From NCBI GenBank assembly GCA_014529385.2, contig CM043944.1, forward strand, positions 76,651,884 through 76,715,883: DNA of 64,000 nt, written 5' to 3'. The notes beneath the pieces are model-generated. The model was not told the DNA's origin. It made no database searches and worked only from the letters and a program-made list of their open reading frames with translations. Of this stretch, positions 20,705 through 31,269 are shown piece by piece. Position 1 is the first letter of the stretch; every line of letters starts with the position of its first letter. Source of the DNA: Adiantum capillus-veneris (lineage: Eukaryota > Streptophyta > Polypodiopsida > Polypodiales > Pteridaceae). The position numbers were made by a program, and so were the translations under genes.

Positions 20705-23700
20705 CTATGTAGAAGCTTTTACCTCTATGGATGTATTACATGAGGAGCTAGAAGCTTCATGGGACTCCCCCCTTCCTGAGCTAGGTGGAACAAATCGTTC
20801 TTTCTTTGGTACCCAAACTAGCTCGGGAGCGGGTGTGTAGCATTCTGTGATTTTTTTCTTTCCACGATCATTGATTCGTTTTGGAGCTACGGGATTGGGC
20901 TTACTTGGGTCAGGTGTTAGGTAAGAGCACAATCTACGTTTCGGCACCCAGATTTGATCATTTCCTTGATAGTAGCCTTGGGCTTCCAATAGTAATTTAG
21001 GGATCCATCGCAACATTTTCTTACTTTTCTTGGAGCGAGTGGTACGTTTCTTACAAGGCTTCTGTTTTTTAGCACTAGCTATGGTCACTAAAGAAGCTTT
21101 AGGGACCCACTTGTATGTTTTCTTCGTTACATTAGGATGAGTCTTGTCAGAAGCGATATGCATTGCTTGTAGCATATTTAACGGTACATGCATTTCATCC
21201 CCCTCAGGTGTTGCCCAGGTCGTCCCCCTATTTCCCCAAGTGTCTATGGTTGATGCTAGGTGGACCCAATCCACATTGTCCGACTCAGTCATCCCAGGTA
21301 GGATATCCATATAAGGAGAATCTTGGCCAATGTCTGTATCCTTCTTACAAGTGTAACAATATTGTAGTGGGGCCGAGTGAACTGTGGTGTCAGAGCGATT
21401 ATCAATAATGGTTTTACTCCCTAAGGGGTGTACCTTACCAGTCACCAAATCCACTCTAAGGACAGAGTCTTGGAATTGCAAATAGACATGATTTTTAGAC
21501 CAATCGTGAACCATTTGTGCTTCCCTCATGAATGGTCGTCCTAAAATCATTTCATATGACATAAGGTGTTTAGAGAAATCCATTACAATGAACGTATGTC
21601 GTACCTTGTGTCCTAGAACTTTGATCTTAAGATCCTTGAGCATCCCCATAGGTTTGGCTATGGTACCATTTGCCATCTTTACCACAATGTTAGTAACACT
21701 GAGGCGGGGTTTTCCCATGGATTCCCAACAATCTTTTGTAACGATGCTAACTCCCGCACCACCATCAAGAATTCCCTTTATAGTTAATCCCTTGGTAGTG
21801 ATGGGTAGGGTCGCATTAGACTCGTCGCCTTCAAAATACTGCCCTAATTCGTTAATGGGTACCTCGATCACAGACTCGTGTCCATCTAAGTCAAGTGATT
21901 GCACATGATTTTCCTCATCAATCATAATCGAGTCAGGCCTATTTGGTTGCGCAAACTGCGGTAATCCCGTTCGTAGCTCTCCGTTAAGGAATGCTCGAAG
22001 TGCAAGGAATAACTCAGGATCTCCATACAGCTTTGCTATGATCGTGGTTCGGACCTCAGAAGACATGAAGTCCACTAGTTTGGCAACATTCATTGGCGTT
22101 TTGCAGGGTGTAGGTCCTTGACTAGGAACTGGTGAGGATGGAATCTCATATTCCTCAATGGGATCAGGTATTCCTTCGTTAAACATCCTTTCCAACAAGA
22201 AGGGTGTATGCTCACTTTCTGATGTCCCGTCCTCACTCCCTTCTTGGATGATACTAGATATGGCTAACGGTCTATGGTTCATGTGGGGTGGATGAACTTG
22301 CGTGGGAAACACTGTGTCATGAATTTTGACCTGCATGGGTTCTGGTTCTAGTTTCCTTTGAGTCTCCTCCACTAAACCTCTTAGATGTTTCACCTGCTCA
22401 ATCTCGTCTACTAGGTTTGGGTACGTCCCAATCTTCTTTTTACGATTCTTCCCTTTTTGCCCCTGCGGTTTATCTTGGGGGTCTTGGATTGGATTTGGAA
22501 ACACTTGTGGTGTTTTCAGAGGCTCCTTATGGTTTTCTCTTATTCGGTTTTCATTTGGTTCCATGTTACGGTTTTCTTTGTCGGTCTTTCTCTTTGTGGT
22601 ATTGGTTCTAGTCTCCATTGTCTCGACTGAATCTGAATCATCCTCGAGGTCATTCATATACACGGGGTCATCTCCTGTTCCTATGTTTGTTTTGGAACTT
22701 GGCTTTGAATTTTCCGTATTCTGCGACTTCTTCCTTCGTGTCTTCTTTTTCTTTGCTTGGATAACTGACGCGGTATCTCTCTCTTCGAGGATATGTCCTG
22801 GCCCTTGAAGCATGGACCGTGTAATTGCATAAGCGGGTGCGACGGGTGGTATTGGCGATGTCACACTAGCAATTTCGACCAAATTTAGGGGTGTGATTTT
22901 AGGCGCATTTGGGTTATAGGGGCATTGGGCAATCAAGTGATCTATGCCACAACGATTACATGTGAGTATTGGCATTGCAGACGTGCTCCCTTGATTCATT
23001 TGCATCTGTGCAGCATTCTTTTGCAGCCTAATAGGGCACTCCGCTGCTCGATGTGGTCCACCACACTCGTAGCATTGAAGAGGTGGCCTCCTAGCCTGGG
23101 TGTTGATATTTTGACCTCTGGATGCGAGAGCAGCAGCTTGATAAACCGGCTTGACTTGTCCCCAACAATCTTCCATGTAGTATATAGGACATTCTTCCAA
23201 TGTATCAAGTCCGTAGGCAATACTAGTGTCTATTTCCTCCTCACAGCTATCTGGATAAGCATTTGATGGCTCGCAACCCACTTGGTTCATAGGGGTGACT
23301 CTTGGATGCGGGGGCTGCGGTCCTAGCACAAGAGGTGGTAGCGGTGTAGCTTGTACAACATTTTGAGGTCTAGGGACCATGTGTTGCGGTAGTTGCTCAA
23401 CAGGTGGAGTAGGCATCAATACAGGAGCTCGAGGCGCATCCGTCCAGGCTACAGGTGGTCTATTTGCCATCATACGTTTGATCATTAAACAATCCTTAGC
23501 TTGGTGACCATACCTACCACATGCGTTGCAAGTTCCATTAAATTTTACTCTAAACGTAGGGCACTCACTAGTGCTATGTGGACCTAAGCAAATGGAACAC
23601 CATTGTTGCTCCCTTCTTGGATACATGTGACTATTTTGAGGGGGTCGATTATCCTTAAGAGACTCTTGGATTGCCTTGGTGAGGTCTGTCAAGAATGTCT

Positions 23701-25654
23701 CAAATACCTTTGGCTCATTGGCAATGGGCTTTGCAGTCATGGGTTCATACTCAATGGCTTGTGAGCTAGTGGATCTCGTGTTAGTAGACACCCTCATGCC
23801 TGCTATCATCAAGTTGTCCTCTAATTGGATTGCATTGGCAGTGACATCTTCCCAGGTTGTGATACCTCTAATCACTAGTCCATTATAGATTCCTTCATTC
23901 CTCAACCCTCGAATGAATCGATCAAGCAGTTGGTTATTGTTGAAGCGCTCATTTACAGGGCAGCGAGAGTTTAAGTGCTTTAGACGACTAATGAAGTCCC
24001 TTACTGACTCTCCTTCCTTACGTTCGGCCTTCTGTAGCTGAGATGCTACACCCCAAAGCACACCTTCTCGTATGTACTCCTTTAGAAACAACCTTCGAAG
24101 GGTAGGGTAGATTGTTTTCTCGTCCACCCTTAGGGTCCTATACCAATCTCCAGCCTTCCCACTTAATGTCAAGCTTAAGGCATTGCACTTATGCAGTTCG
24201 TTGCGTTCCCCTAAGGAATCACATACTTGTTCAAACACTTCAATGTGTTTTCTAGCATCTTCGTCCCCATTGAATTTTTGCGTGAGTTTGGCAATTTGTA
24301 CTGCCTTACTTCTAGGCTCTCTATCAGATGCATGACGCATATTTTCCGCGATAGATCGTCCTATGGTTTGAGCAAACGCTGCCAAGTCACCTATGTGAGG
24401 AGGTAGGGCCGGTGGAGGTACTCTTGGAATCATATGTGGGAGAGGAACGGGTACCGGTCTTGGCATATGTGTAGATGATGCAGGATATGGAACATAACCG
24501 GGCATAGGTCCACTCGGATAAGATCTAGGGAGCGGCACTCGAGGAGCATAAGCAAGTGGTACAATTGGAGGTGTGGGGGCCATGTGTGCATAAGGGGCTA
24601 GAGGCACATACGGTCGAGGCCCCATATTAGGTACTACAACACTAGGTAGTGGCACTGCGCTAACCGTAGATGTCATCGGTACATTCTCTGTCAGGCTTAT
24701 CCCTGGAGTGAGCACTGTGTTTTCCTTGATAGAGGGTTGAGCCAAGTTAGGGAAGCTAAAGTTTTCGCTCGGAGGCTCAGATTGCATAGAGACCCCAGGT
24801 GAAATGACGTAAGATGGGTCCATGGGGCTCATTAGAGGAGTCTCCATTTGTGATAGAGTAGGCTGTTGAGCCTTGCTGGTATCCAGAAATCTCATGGGGC
24901 CAGTTGAGAGTATATTTACCCCTCGGTTTTGCCTTTCTGATTGAATAATGCCATGGATAACATTACAGATCATTTTCTGTTGATCTTCGATGCTCGTGGC
25001 ACTAGAGGTGGATTGTACAATCTCTATCCATCCTACATGGTAGGCGTGGCCAGAGTGTAGATCCGTCAACACCTCAGTGTAGAGGTCGTATGTCCAATGA
25101 TCATTAATGAACAATCCTTCTAGAGTCGACGTGTTAACGGTTTCTTGTGAGGTAGAAGCAATGTTGCTCCCCGTGGTTTTACTTGTCACCAATGGTACTC
25201 TAGAGGGAACTTCTGAAGGAGGCAGCTCAACAGGGCCTTCTTGGTAAGAAGTTGGCAGGATATCCACATGGACACTCTTTGGGGGTGTGGGGTCCACGTG
25301 CGATGTGAAAGGAGAGTCCACTTCCCCACCCCCTTCGTGTGCTTCATTTGCATCAGGTTCCGAGCGAGTAGCTCTACCTAATGTTTCCATGAAACGGCTA
25401 AATATACTAGTACTAGGCTGTGGAGCTTCGGGAGGTGCATGGCCTTCTCTCTCAGTGTTTTGGGTAGGGTATGCTTCCATGATTTCTGAGTCGGAGGAGG
25501 AATCACTAGCGGCTATTTTAGGGTCTTGGGTGGTGCTACCTTGTGTCCCCGCTGAGGGTCTAGAGCTTATCGTGGATGGGTAATGGGTGTCCGTATGAAC
25601 AGAGGCACCCTCAATATGCTCGTGTTCTAGCACCCGCCCAGAGCGTAAGTGCAT
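20705..25654 (-). CDS. Intact 1649-residue gag-aspartic protease polyprotein
   Basis: The ATG at 25654 gives MHLRSGRVLE, a common start for plant Gypsy gag. Residues 1-330 are acidic, low-complexity sequence, and about 330-440 is rich in P, M and Y. The retrotransposon capsid domain spans about 450-640 (KFNGDEDARKHIEVFEQVCD, then WYRTLRVDE). Three knuckles follow: CNACGRYGHQAKDC near 700 (C-X2-C-X4-H-X4-C), then CYECGGPHRAAEC near 860 and CNRCGIDHLIAQC near 905 (X3 spacing). A lysine-rich stretch and a charged linker lead to the aspartic protease at about 1280-1390, with LDGGAGVSIVT as the active-site loop (LDSGA in most relatives) and ILGRPFM. The basic C-terminus holds four WVPK/WIPK motifs. 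Frame and length are undamaged, and no RT or integrase is attached. The role is inferred: particle formation and self-cleavage. Confidence 0.95.
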   Translation of the reverse strand: MHLRSGRVLEHEHIEGASVHTDTHYPSTISSRPSAGTQGSTTQDPKIAASDSSSDSEIMEAYPTQNTEREGHAPPEAPQPSTSIFSRFMETLGRATRSEPDANEAHEGGGEVDSPFTSHVDPTPPKSVHVDILPTSYQEGPVELPPSEVPSRVPLVTSKTTGSNIASTSQETVNTSTLEGLFINDHWTYDLYTEVLTDLHSGHAYHVGWIEIVQSTSSATSIEDQQKMICNVIHGIIQSERQNRGVNILSTGPMRFLDTSKAQQPTLSQMETPLMSPMDPSYVISPGVSMQSEPPSENFSFPNLAQPSIKENTVLTPGISLTENVPMTSTVSAVPLPSVVVPNMGPRPYVPLAPYAHMAPTPPIVPLAYAPRVPLPRSYPSGPMPGYVPYPASSTHMPRPVPVPLPHMIPRVPPPALPPHIGDLAAFAQTIGRSIAENMRHASDREPRSKAVQIAKLTQKFNGDEDARKHIEVFEQVCDSLGERNELHKCNALSLTLSGKAGDWYRTLRVDEKTIYPTLRRLFLKEYIREGVLWGVASQLQKAERKEGESVRDFISRLKHLNSRCPVNERFNNNQLLDRFIRGLRNEGIYNGLVIRGITTWEDVTANAIQLEDNLMIAGMRVSTNTRSTSSQAIEYEPMTAKPIANEPKVFETFLTDLTKAIQESLKDNRPPQNSHMYPRREQQWCSICLGPHSTSECPTFRVKFNGTCNACGRYGHQAKDCLMIKRMMANRPPVAWTDAPRAPVLMPTPPVEQLPQHMVPRPQNVVQATPLPPLVLGPQPPHPRVTPMNQVGCEPSNAYPDSCEEEIDTSIAYGLDTLEECPIYYMEDCWGQVKPVYQAAALASRGQNINTQARRPPLQCYECGGPHRAAECPIRLQKNAAQMQMNQGSTSAMPILTCNRCGIDHLIAQCPYNPNAPKITPLNLVEIASVTSPIPPVAPAYAITRSMLQGPGHILEERDTASVIQAKKKKTRRKKSQNTENSKPSSKTNIGTGDDPVYMNDLEDDSDSVETMETRTNTTKRKTDKENRNMEPNENRIRENHKEPLKTPQVFPNPIQDPQDKPQGQKGKNRKKKIGTYPNLVDEIEQVKHLRGLVEETQRKLEPEPMQVKIHDTVFPTQVHPPHMNHRPLAISSIIQEGSEDGTSESEHTPFLLERMFNEGIPDPIEEYEIPSSPVPSQGPTPCKTPMNVAKLVDFMSSEVRTTIIAKLYGDPELFLALRAFLNGELRTGLPQFAQPNRPDSIMIDEENHVQSLDLDGHESVIEVPINELGQYFEGDESNATLPITTKGLTIKGILDGGAGVSIVTKDCWESMGKPRLSVTNIVVKMANGTIAKPMGMLKDLKIKVLGHKVRHTFIVMDFSKHLMSYEMILGRPFMREAQMVHDWSKNHVYLQFQDSVLRVDLVTGKVHPLGSKTIIDNRSDTTVHSAPLQYCYTCKKDTDIGQDSPYMDILPGMTESDNVDWVHLASTIDTWGNRGTTWATPEGDEMHVPLNMLQAMHIASDKTHPNVTKKTYKWVPKASLVTIASAKKQKPCKKRTTRSKKSKKMLRWIPKLLLEAQGYYQGNDQIWVPKRRLCSYLTPDPSKPNPVAPKRINDRGKKKITECYTPAPELVWVPKKERFVPPSSGRGESHEASSSSCNTSIEVKAST

Positions 25655-26245
25655 GTGCTTTTGATACCCTAAGGTGTCAAAAAGCTGCTCTAGGAGGCCT
25701 TGTGACTAGTTTTTAGCGTGTTTTTTATTTGTTTTTTTGCTAGATTTTTTAGAGCGTGTCGTGGAATGGGTCGTGTGATAGCTCGAAACGAGCGTATCGG
25801 TCAGAGGGTCGTGCCGTGCTTTACAGCCCTCTGTTTGGTCACTCTATGCCCTCGGAATCCCTAAAACTGTCAATTTCCAGTAGGGAACTAGGCCCAAACT
25901 AGAAAGTCTAAGGGTGCAAGTGGGAAGAGAAAGGAGGAGAGTGGAGGACTTGTCCCACATGCTCTCATTCTCTCTTGAGGGAGTAGGGTATATATATAAG
26001 AGTGAGTCTAGTATATATCATAAAACTGAGGACTGAGGCCTGGGCTTGGGCCTGGGCTTGGGAAAATGATCCCGAACTACCTTTTATACAAACCAACCCG
26101 TCCGTTTTAAGAGTCACGTTTTTTATTTTTGAAAAATTTAGCCGCCCGCTCGCTCGCGTTTTTATTTTTCGAACTTTTTTTTATTGTTTTTTTTTTAATT
26201 AATTTTTTTTTCCAGAATTTTTTTTTTTCCAACAAAAACTTTTTT

Positions 26246-26425
26246 TTTTTTTACTGCAGAAAATACAGAAATTGAAAATGCAGAAACGCAGAAAATTGAA
26301 AAAACGCAGAAATGCAGAAAATCGCAGAAATTGAAAACGCCGAACTTGAAAATGCAGAAATTGCAGAAATTGAAAAAACGCAGACAATAGCAGAAATTGA
26401 AACTTGACAGCAAATACAGAAAACG
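26246..26425 (-). repeat. GCAGAAATTGAAAA minisatellite in the leader
   Basis: Units of about 12-17 bp (plus strand GCAGAAATTGAAAA, GCAGAAAATTG, ACGCAGAAA) repeat some ten times between the primer site and gag. T-rich homopolymers at 26168-26255 flank it on the gag side. Confidence 0.88.
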
Positions 26426-26528
26426 CAAAAAGCAGAATTCTCCACACACTCCTTCCCTGCCTTTCCTATGATAGAAATTGCACCACAAGGAAGCGTAAAG
26501 TGCTAACCGAGCTTAGTGTAGGGCATAT

Positions 26529-26545
26529 CCCCGGCAGCGGCGCCA
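26529..26545 (-). promoter_or_regulatory. Primer binding site, tRNA-Asp type
   Basis: On the minus strand this reads TGGCGCCGCTGCCGGGG, four bases inside the 5' LTR. It nearly matches the complement of the 3' end of plant tRNA-Asp, a primer used by many plant Gypsy elements. Confidence 0.88.
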
Positions 26546-26549
26546 AAAA

Positions 26550-26792
26550 TGTGCGCTCCTTGCCGCACTGTCGAAGCAAGGGACTTGCCAATACACCGTA
26601 TGCGAGCCACAAACGGCTCCAAGCACACAACAAGCCTAAACTAGCAAGCTCAAGAGAACAAAGGGTGTGTCACTCACCGCTCTACGCTCGCCTTCGTGGT
26701 GGATTCCTCGCCGCGATGAAGAAGAAGCTGCAATCGTGCCGCGCTCAACCGCTTCGCCGCCGTCGTGCCTTCGTAATGCTCGATCGCACACA

Positions 26793-26863
<71 letters not shown>

Positions 26864-27153
26864 ACAAGGAGGTGAAGAAGAAGAAGATGGAGATGGAGCA
26901 AGAGCACTCTTCAATTGCACAAATGAGAGAATGAGTAAAAATTAGGTTTAGTTGGCTTTTATAGGAGCTCACCCCATTCACACTTGGGCGCCCATGCTTA
27001 GCCAACTAACCCCTTGAATGTCCAAGTTAAAGTGCGCCTCTCATCGGCGATCACTCTTACCCTTTTCCTATTGGTCCGACAAGCCCGGTACCTGACTCTA
27101 AATAATACAACGTTTATAGATCATAGGGTGTCCTTGTGCCGTGAGGGTTAACA
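26550..27153 (-). repeat. 5' LTR of the gag-protease element
   Basis: 604 bp, the partner of 18282-18853; a longer (CT)n(CA)n run accounts for the 32-bp excess. On the minus strand a TATAAAA box (plus-strand TTTTATA near 26957) lies about 90 bp before the (GT)n(GA)n run. Confidence 0.96.
26805..26866 (+). repeat. Compound (CT)n(CA)n microsatellite in the LTR
   Basis: About 20 CT units followed by about 13 CA units. The same compound run is shorter at 18533-18566 in the other LTR, so it is the fastest-changing part of the LTR pair. Confidence 0.95.
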
Positions 27154-27158
27154 CCAGG

Positions 27159-27516
27159 ATCCAAAAAGAAGATAGGAACTTACCCAAACCCTACAGAGGA
27201 GATTGAGCGAGTCAAGCATTTAAGGAGTTTGGTAGAGGATACCCAAAGGGATCTAGAACCAGCACCTAGGAAGATCCAGATTACAGACACCGTGTTCTCT
27301 ACGCAACAACAACCTCACCAAGTCCATAGACCCTTGGACATACCTAGTGTCATCCAAGAAGAAAGTGACTTAAAGTCATGGGAAAGTGGGCGTACTCACT
27401 TCTTGATGGAAAGAATGTTTACAGAGGGACTGCCTGATCCTATCAAAGAAATGGAGATCCCATCTTCCCCACGTCAAGGGACTCAAGGCCAAAAGAAGGG
27501 ATATAAACCAAGTTAG
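27159..27516 (+). pseudogene. gag-protease element remnant, right part
   Basis: Directly after the target duplication, the plus strand translates as KKKIGTYPNP, EEIERVKHLRSLVEDTQRDL and, later, HFLMERMFTEGLPDPIKEME. These match the segment between the zinc knuckles and the protease of the 1649-residue protein. Reading stops at TAG 27514-27516, before the protease. Together with 16850-18281 it forms one older, plus-strand copy split by the nested element. Confidence 0.9.
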
Positions 27517-27627
27517 GGAAGCTTTATGGGAACCATAGGTGCACTTCATTGCTGAATACACGTCCGCTTTGATTATCCTTTTGGTTGCTGTGATCAAGGC
27601 ACTCTCAGGCTTAGTCCATTCCATACT

Positions 27628-28279
27628 CTACAAGGCTGGTGGATGAACTGGAGAGAGATTACTATACCCAGTTTTCCTAGGCATTACATAAGTATGGTTA
27701 TTGAAAGAAAAGTCCCGTGAGACAAGCTCCATGGATGGACAACCAGCATAGAGCAGCTTGCCAAGGTCAACGTGGATGGCCTCAAAAGTTCCTGTGAAGG
27801 ACTCTAATGGCTCCCACTCTACAAAATCAAATGGGAATACATCTGCAAACATGAACAAGCAATGAAAGCCTTATAGACATCAAAGCAATATATACAACAC
27901 AAATACAAAATATACAATCTAAAAATTTGACAGAGGAGTGAAATTGCAGTTTGCAGGAAACCTCGATGGAGCCATTGTTTTCTCTAGCTTCAGTTGAAGC
28001 AACATACACATGTTGCACCTTTGCAAGACGCTTGCCATCATGGGTTTGCTTGAACTCCATGATCCTTCCCTTCCAATGGTGTGCTTGAGAAGCCATGTGT
28101 CTCCTTGAGACCTTGTGTGCACCTCTTGAGCTAGGTTGCATTGTCACCCACATCAATCGTTTGAAATCCATCGTCACCCAACATCCACTGTAGTCTTGTA
28201 CATTGCTGCATGAAATGGAGTCAATGACACTCCTAGGTCGTCGAGTACCCAATGATGCCATGGAGAATAGTGGCACAAC
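27628..28279 (-). pseudogene. Possible 3' exons of an unrecognised gene
   Basis: On the minus strand an open segment from a good acceptor at 28280 (TTTGTCTGCAG) reads VVPLFSMASLGTRRPRSVID and later HHWKGRIMEFKQTHDGKRLA. After a T-rich stretch with a second acceptor (CATGTTTGCAG, about 27849) a 70-codon segment reads DVFPFDFVEWEPLESFTGTF and ends at TAG 27628. The composition looks protein-like and the two pieces could be exons, but I do not recognise the family and cannot find upstream exons. It may be a captured gene fragment. Confidence 0.35.
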
Positions 28280-28399
28280 CTGCAGACAAACACTTATGAT
28301 TAGAGATTGCACATCCATGTTCTTAGTTGTATAGAGCAAGATTCTTGATGGTACATCAAACGAAGGATGCCACTTACTGCTATACTACTCCACCTGCTT

Positions 28400-29486
28400 G
28401 TTGGCTTAATTGGAAAGATAATTTTGCAAAGCTTGAGAGGAAAGTAGATCCTCTCTAGAGAGCACAATGGAGAAGGAGCAGTAAACCTGTTGAGGAAAGA
28501 AAGAGGGATGATCTAGCAAAAGAACATGCAGCAGATCTTCAGCTTTAGGTAGAGGTGTTTAGTGAGGCTCATGGAGAAATGGAAAACTTCAGCTTGAGGA
28601 GAATGTAGTAAGCTTGAGGAGGGAAAGAAGGTTGAAACTTCTGCTGCAAAGCTTTTGGGAGGGAAAACTGAAAGTGAAGTGAAGAGAAGTGAGAGATGGT
28701 ACAGTAGAGAGAGAGGGAGGGAATGATCAACAGATTTTTGGAGGGACCCTTTTTTAGGAGAAAGGGGGGGAGAAACTGACAGCCACTAGAGAGAGAAAGT
28801 ATTGGTTTTTACTCAACTATTTAGAGAAAAGTTCATTTTTTTGAAATTATAAGAGATTTTCTCTTTGTATTTTGTAAAAGAGCACAAGTTTGACCACTTA
28901 CTTTTAGGACCTGCCATACCCACCATTTCAGTCTGCATGGCATCCATCCATTTGCCCCTTCCATAATCTCCTTTTTATTCCCATGGCAAATAAAGAGGCC
29001 CCCTTAGACCCCATTCCCTTCCTAATGGAGAACTTTAAATGAAGAAACAAAATATAATGATTGAAAGACCCATCTACAATTTTAAATGAAGATACAATCT
29101 TCACCAAAATTTCCTCTTCAACTCAAGAGTATACGTGTCCACCATGGACAACATCTGCATCAATCGATTAAAAAATTGCACCATTTCTTCACCACCACCC
29201 CTATGACCTTCTTCAAGCCAAAACAAGGTGAGGGATCACGAGGGCCTGCCAATGGAAGGATTTGTGGAGGTGTTTTTAGGAAGTAGGAAGAGGGGAGCAT
29301 TGAAATGTGTTTTTGGAGTTTAGTGGGAGCAACAAGTAAATAATGGAGTGGTCTAACCAGAACGAGAAGTTAGTGCTTGTTGTTATGTTAGTGAAGGAAT
29401 TTGTATTCCAAATGTGATCCAAAGTTGAGTCGTAGATTGTTGTGGTTTGGGTTATATGTTGTGTCATGTTGTGTGTGGAGAGAAGG
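28400..29486. other. Non-coding, purine-rich in part
   Basis: 28420-28800 is G/A-rich (many GAGGAAAG-like strings), and the rest is A/T-rich. No gene is recognised. Confidence 0.6.
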
Positions 29487-31225
29487 TTAGAAAGTGCAAG
29501 CTTTGATGTAATCGTCAAATCGAAGGTCCATAGACAGGAGCCACTGTTCGAATGTAATATTTGCTTTATAATCTAGTAGTAGCAGATTATCTTTGATTTG
29601 TTTGTGTTTCTTTCTTTTGTATTGGATATTGTTATCTGCAGAACGGAAGGGTTCTAAAATCATAGTAAAAGGAATTGGGTAGCGAGGAAAGTCAAAGCGG
29701 CACCCCTTGAGTTTTCTGAAGCAAGTCTTCCTATGCTTGTGTGTTTGAATTTCTTGTAAATCTATAGGAAGGAGCATGGAGTCAGTTGTTATGTACTTAT
29801 CAATGAAATCCACAACATCTTCATTGGGATCTTTCCCATAGATAGGATCATTTTCTATCCATAGGAGCCCATGAGCATGTTGGCTACCTTGGCTTTGAAA
29901 CTCTGTTACAAAGTAATCTTTGAGTTTTCCCAATATGGTTATATCCTTGGTTAGAAATTTCTTCATCCCATTAAATTGGTTCAAGTAAAAGCGGGCTGTT
30001 GTTATAGGGTCAGCTCTGCAGAAAATGTGATGAAGAATGTTGGTGGTCCAAGTTGTCTAGTCATAGCGAAGGCATTTTTTTTTTATTTCTCTTTGTAGTC
30101 AGGTGATGTTCGCAATGCCTCGAAGTCACGATATCCAAGTTGGGAAGACAAGACCTTCTCAATGTTAGTATCTCCAAGAACCTGTGCGGCCACTAGTGTA
30201 TTGTGGTTTAGCTTGCCTTTCCGCATACGGATCCAAATGGATCCGAGGATTTTTTGAGTCATGACTTTGACTGTTTTGAAAAAAAGATTCTCTAAATTTA
30301 GTGAGAACCTTCTATCACTATGCATAAGCTCCCATTGAGCCACGTGCTGATATGTATGCTTAGCAAGTGTATGGTATTTACGGGGCTCACCATAGAAAAT
30401 AGTAGGGAAACTAAGTTCTTCACAGTGTTCATCTTTGAAAATACTCAAAGGATTATTTCCCTCGGCAGGAGCTACAAAGAAGATTTTGTCGTTGTGATCT
30501 ACTACTTGTTGCGATGACTCAATTCCATGGAGCATGACATCTGTAGCTAGATCATCTTCTTCTGGTGCTTGATTGTCGTTGGCAAAATCATCAGGTAAAG
30601 GACAATGAAGACTATGGAAATGGCTTACCCACTCGTTGTTCAAAGAAATATTTTCATTTTGTATAAAGACGTTTGCAATAGCTGAGTAGTGGCTTTCATT
30701 GTAAGCAATGGTTGAACAACCCCGGAAAGGTAGCAATGATTGTATTGTAGACGACACTTAATACCCACTATTATCAAGGCTTCATCATGAATAAACCTTG
30801 GCAATACTTGTTGTGTTTTCCCCAAGGATGCCAAAACATTAACAATGCTACCTCGCAAGCCAAATTGACCATCGTACGTAAGCTCCCTAAATTTGGCGAA
30901 AGGTAGCCTAGGACTTACAAGGCGGCTTTCTAAATGATTTAGCTTCTCTAGTATAGCCAAGGGGAGGTTAAATCCTATGGAATTCAATTGGGTGAGCAGT
31001 GCACCATGTTGTTGCCTTCTACGACTGCATGAAGTGCAAACATAGTTTTTGTGCATCTCATTGTTTCTAGATCTTCCAAGTGTCGATCTACATCCTTTTC
31101 GAGCTAATTATGAAAGAAACATTAAACGTCCACATTTATAACATCGATATATAGGAACATCGTTCGTTGTTTCTATGTACTGTTGTATAGCTTTCTTTGA
31201 TAGGGAGGCTTGTTCCATGTTTATG
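29487..31225 (-). pseudogene. Helitron Rep/helicase N-terminal part, broken
   Basis: On the minus strand a zinc-finger-like start (CYKCG, then CTSC about 35 residues on) is followed by LNHLESRLVSPRLPFAKFRE and a DGQFGLRGSIVNV segment. Next come a FPTIFYGEPRKYHTLAKHTY region and the Rep core with the HUH motif HAHGLLW (CAT-GCT-CAT at 29871-29879), VDFIDKYITTDSM, and KLKGCRFDFPRYPIP. This order is that of plant Helitron replication initiators. Breaks are a stop near 31110, a frameshift near 30730, and a break at 29985-30083. The catalytic tyrosine region and the whole helicase domain are absent, since the frame ends at 29487. Confidence 0.88.
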
Positions 31226-31269
31226 CTAGACGGAGCTATGGGGTGTTTTTTTTTTTAAGTTTTTTAATT

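Larger units (their letters stand above)
18282..27153 (-). mobile_element. Full-length gag-protease LTR retrotransposon lacking pol
   Basis: An 8872-bp element bounded by 572- and 604-bp LTRs, with the 5-bp target duplication CCAGG at 18277-18281 and 27154-27158. Read on the minus strand: 5' LTR, tRNA-Asp-type primer site, a leader of about 0.9 kb with a minisatellite, one 1649-codon ORF (gag plus aspartic protease), about 1.85 kb without ORFs, a polypurine tract, and the 3' LTR. No reverse transcriptase, RNase H or integrase motif is seen in any frame. By eye the LTRs differ at about seven sites plus microsatellite length, so the insertion is recent. In design it resembles non-autonomous gag-bearing elements (TR-GAG class), here with a protease. 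Confidence 0.95.
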
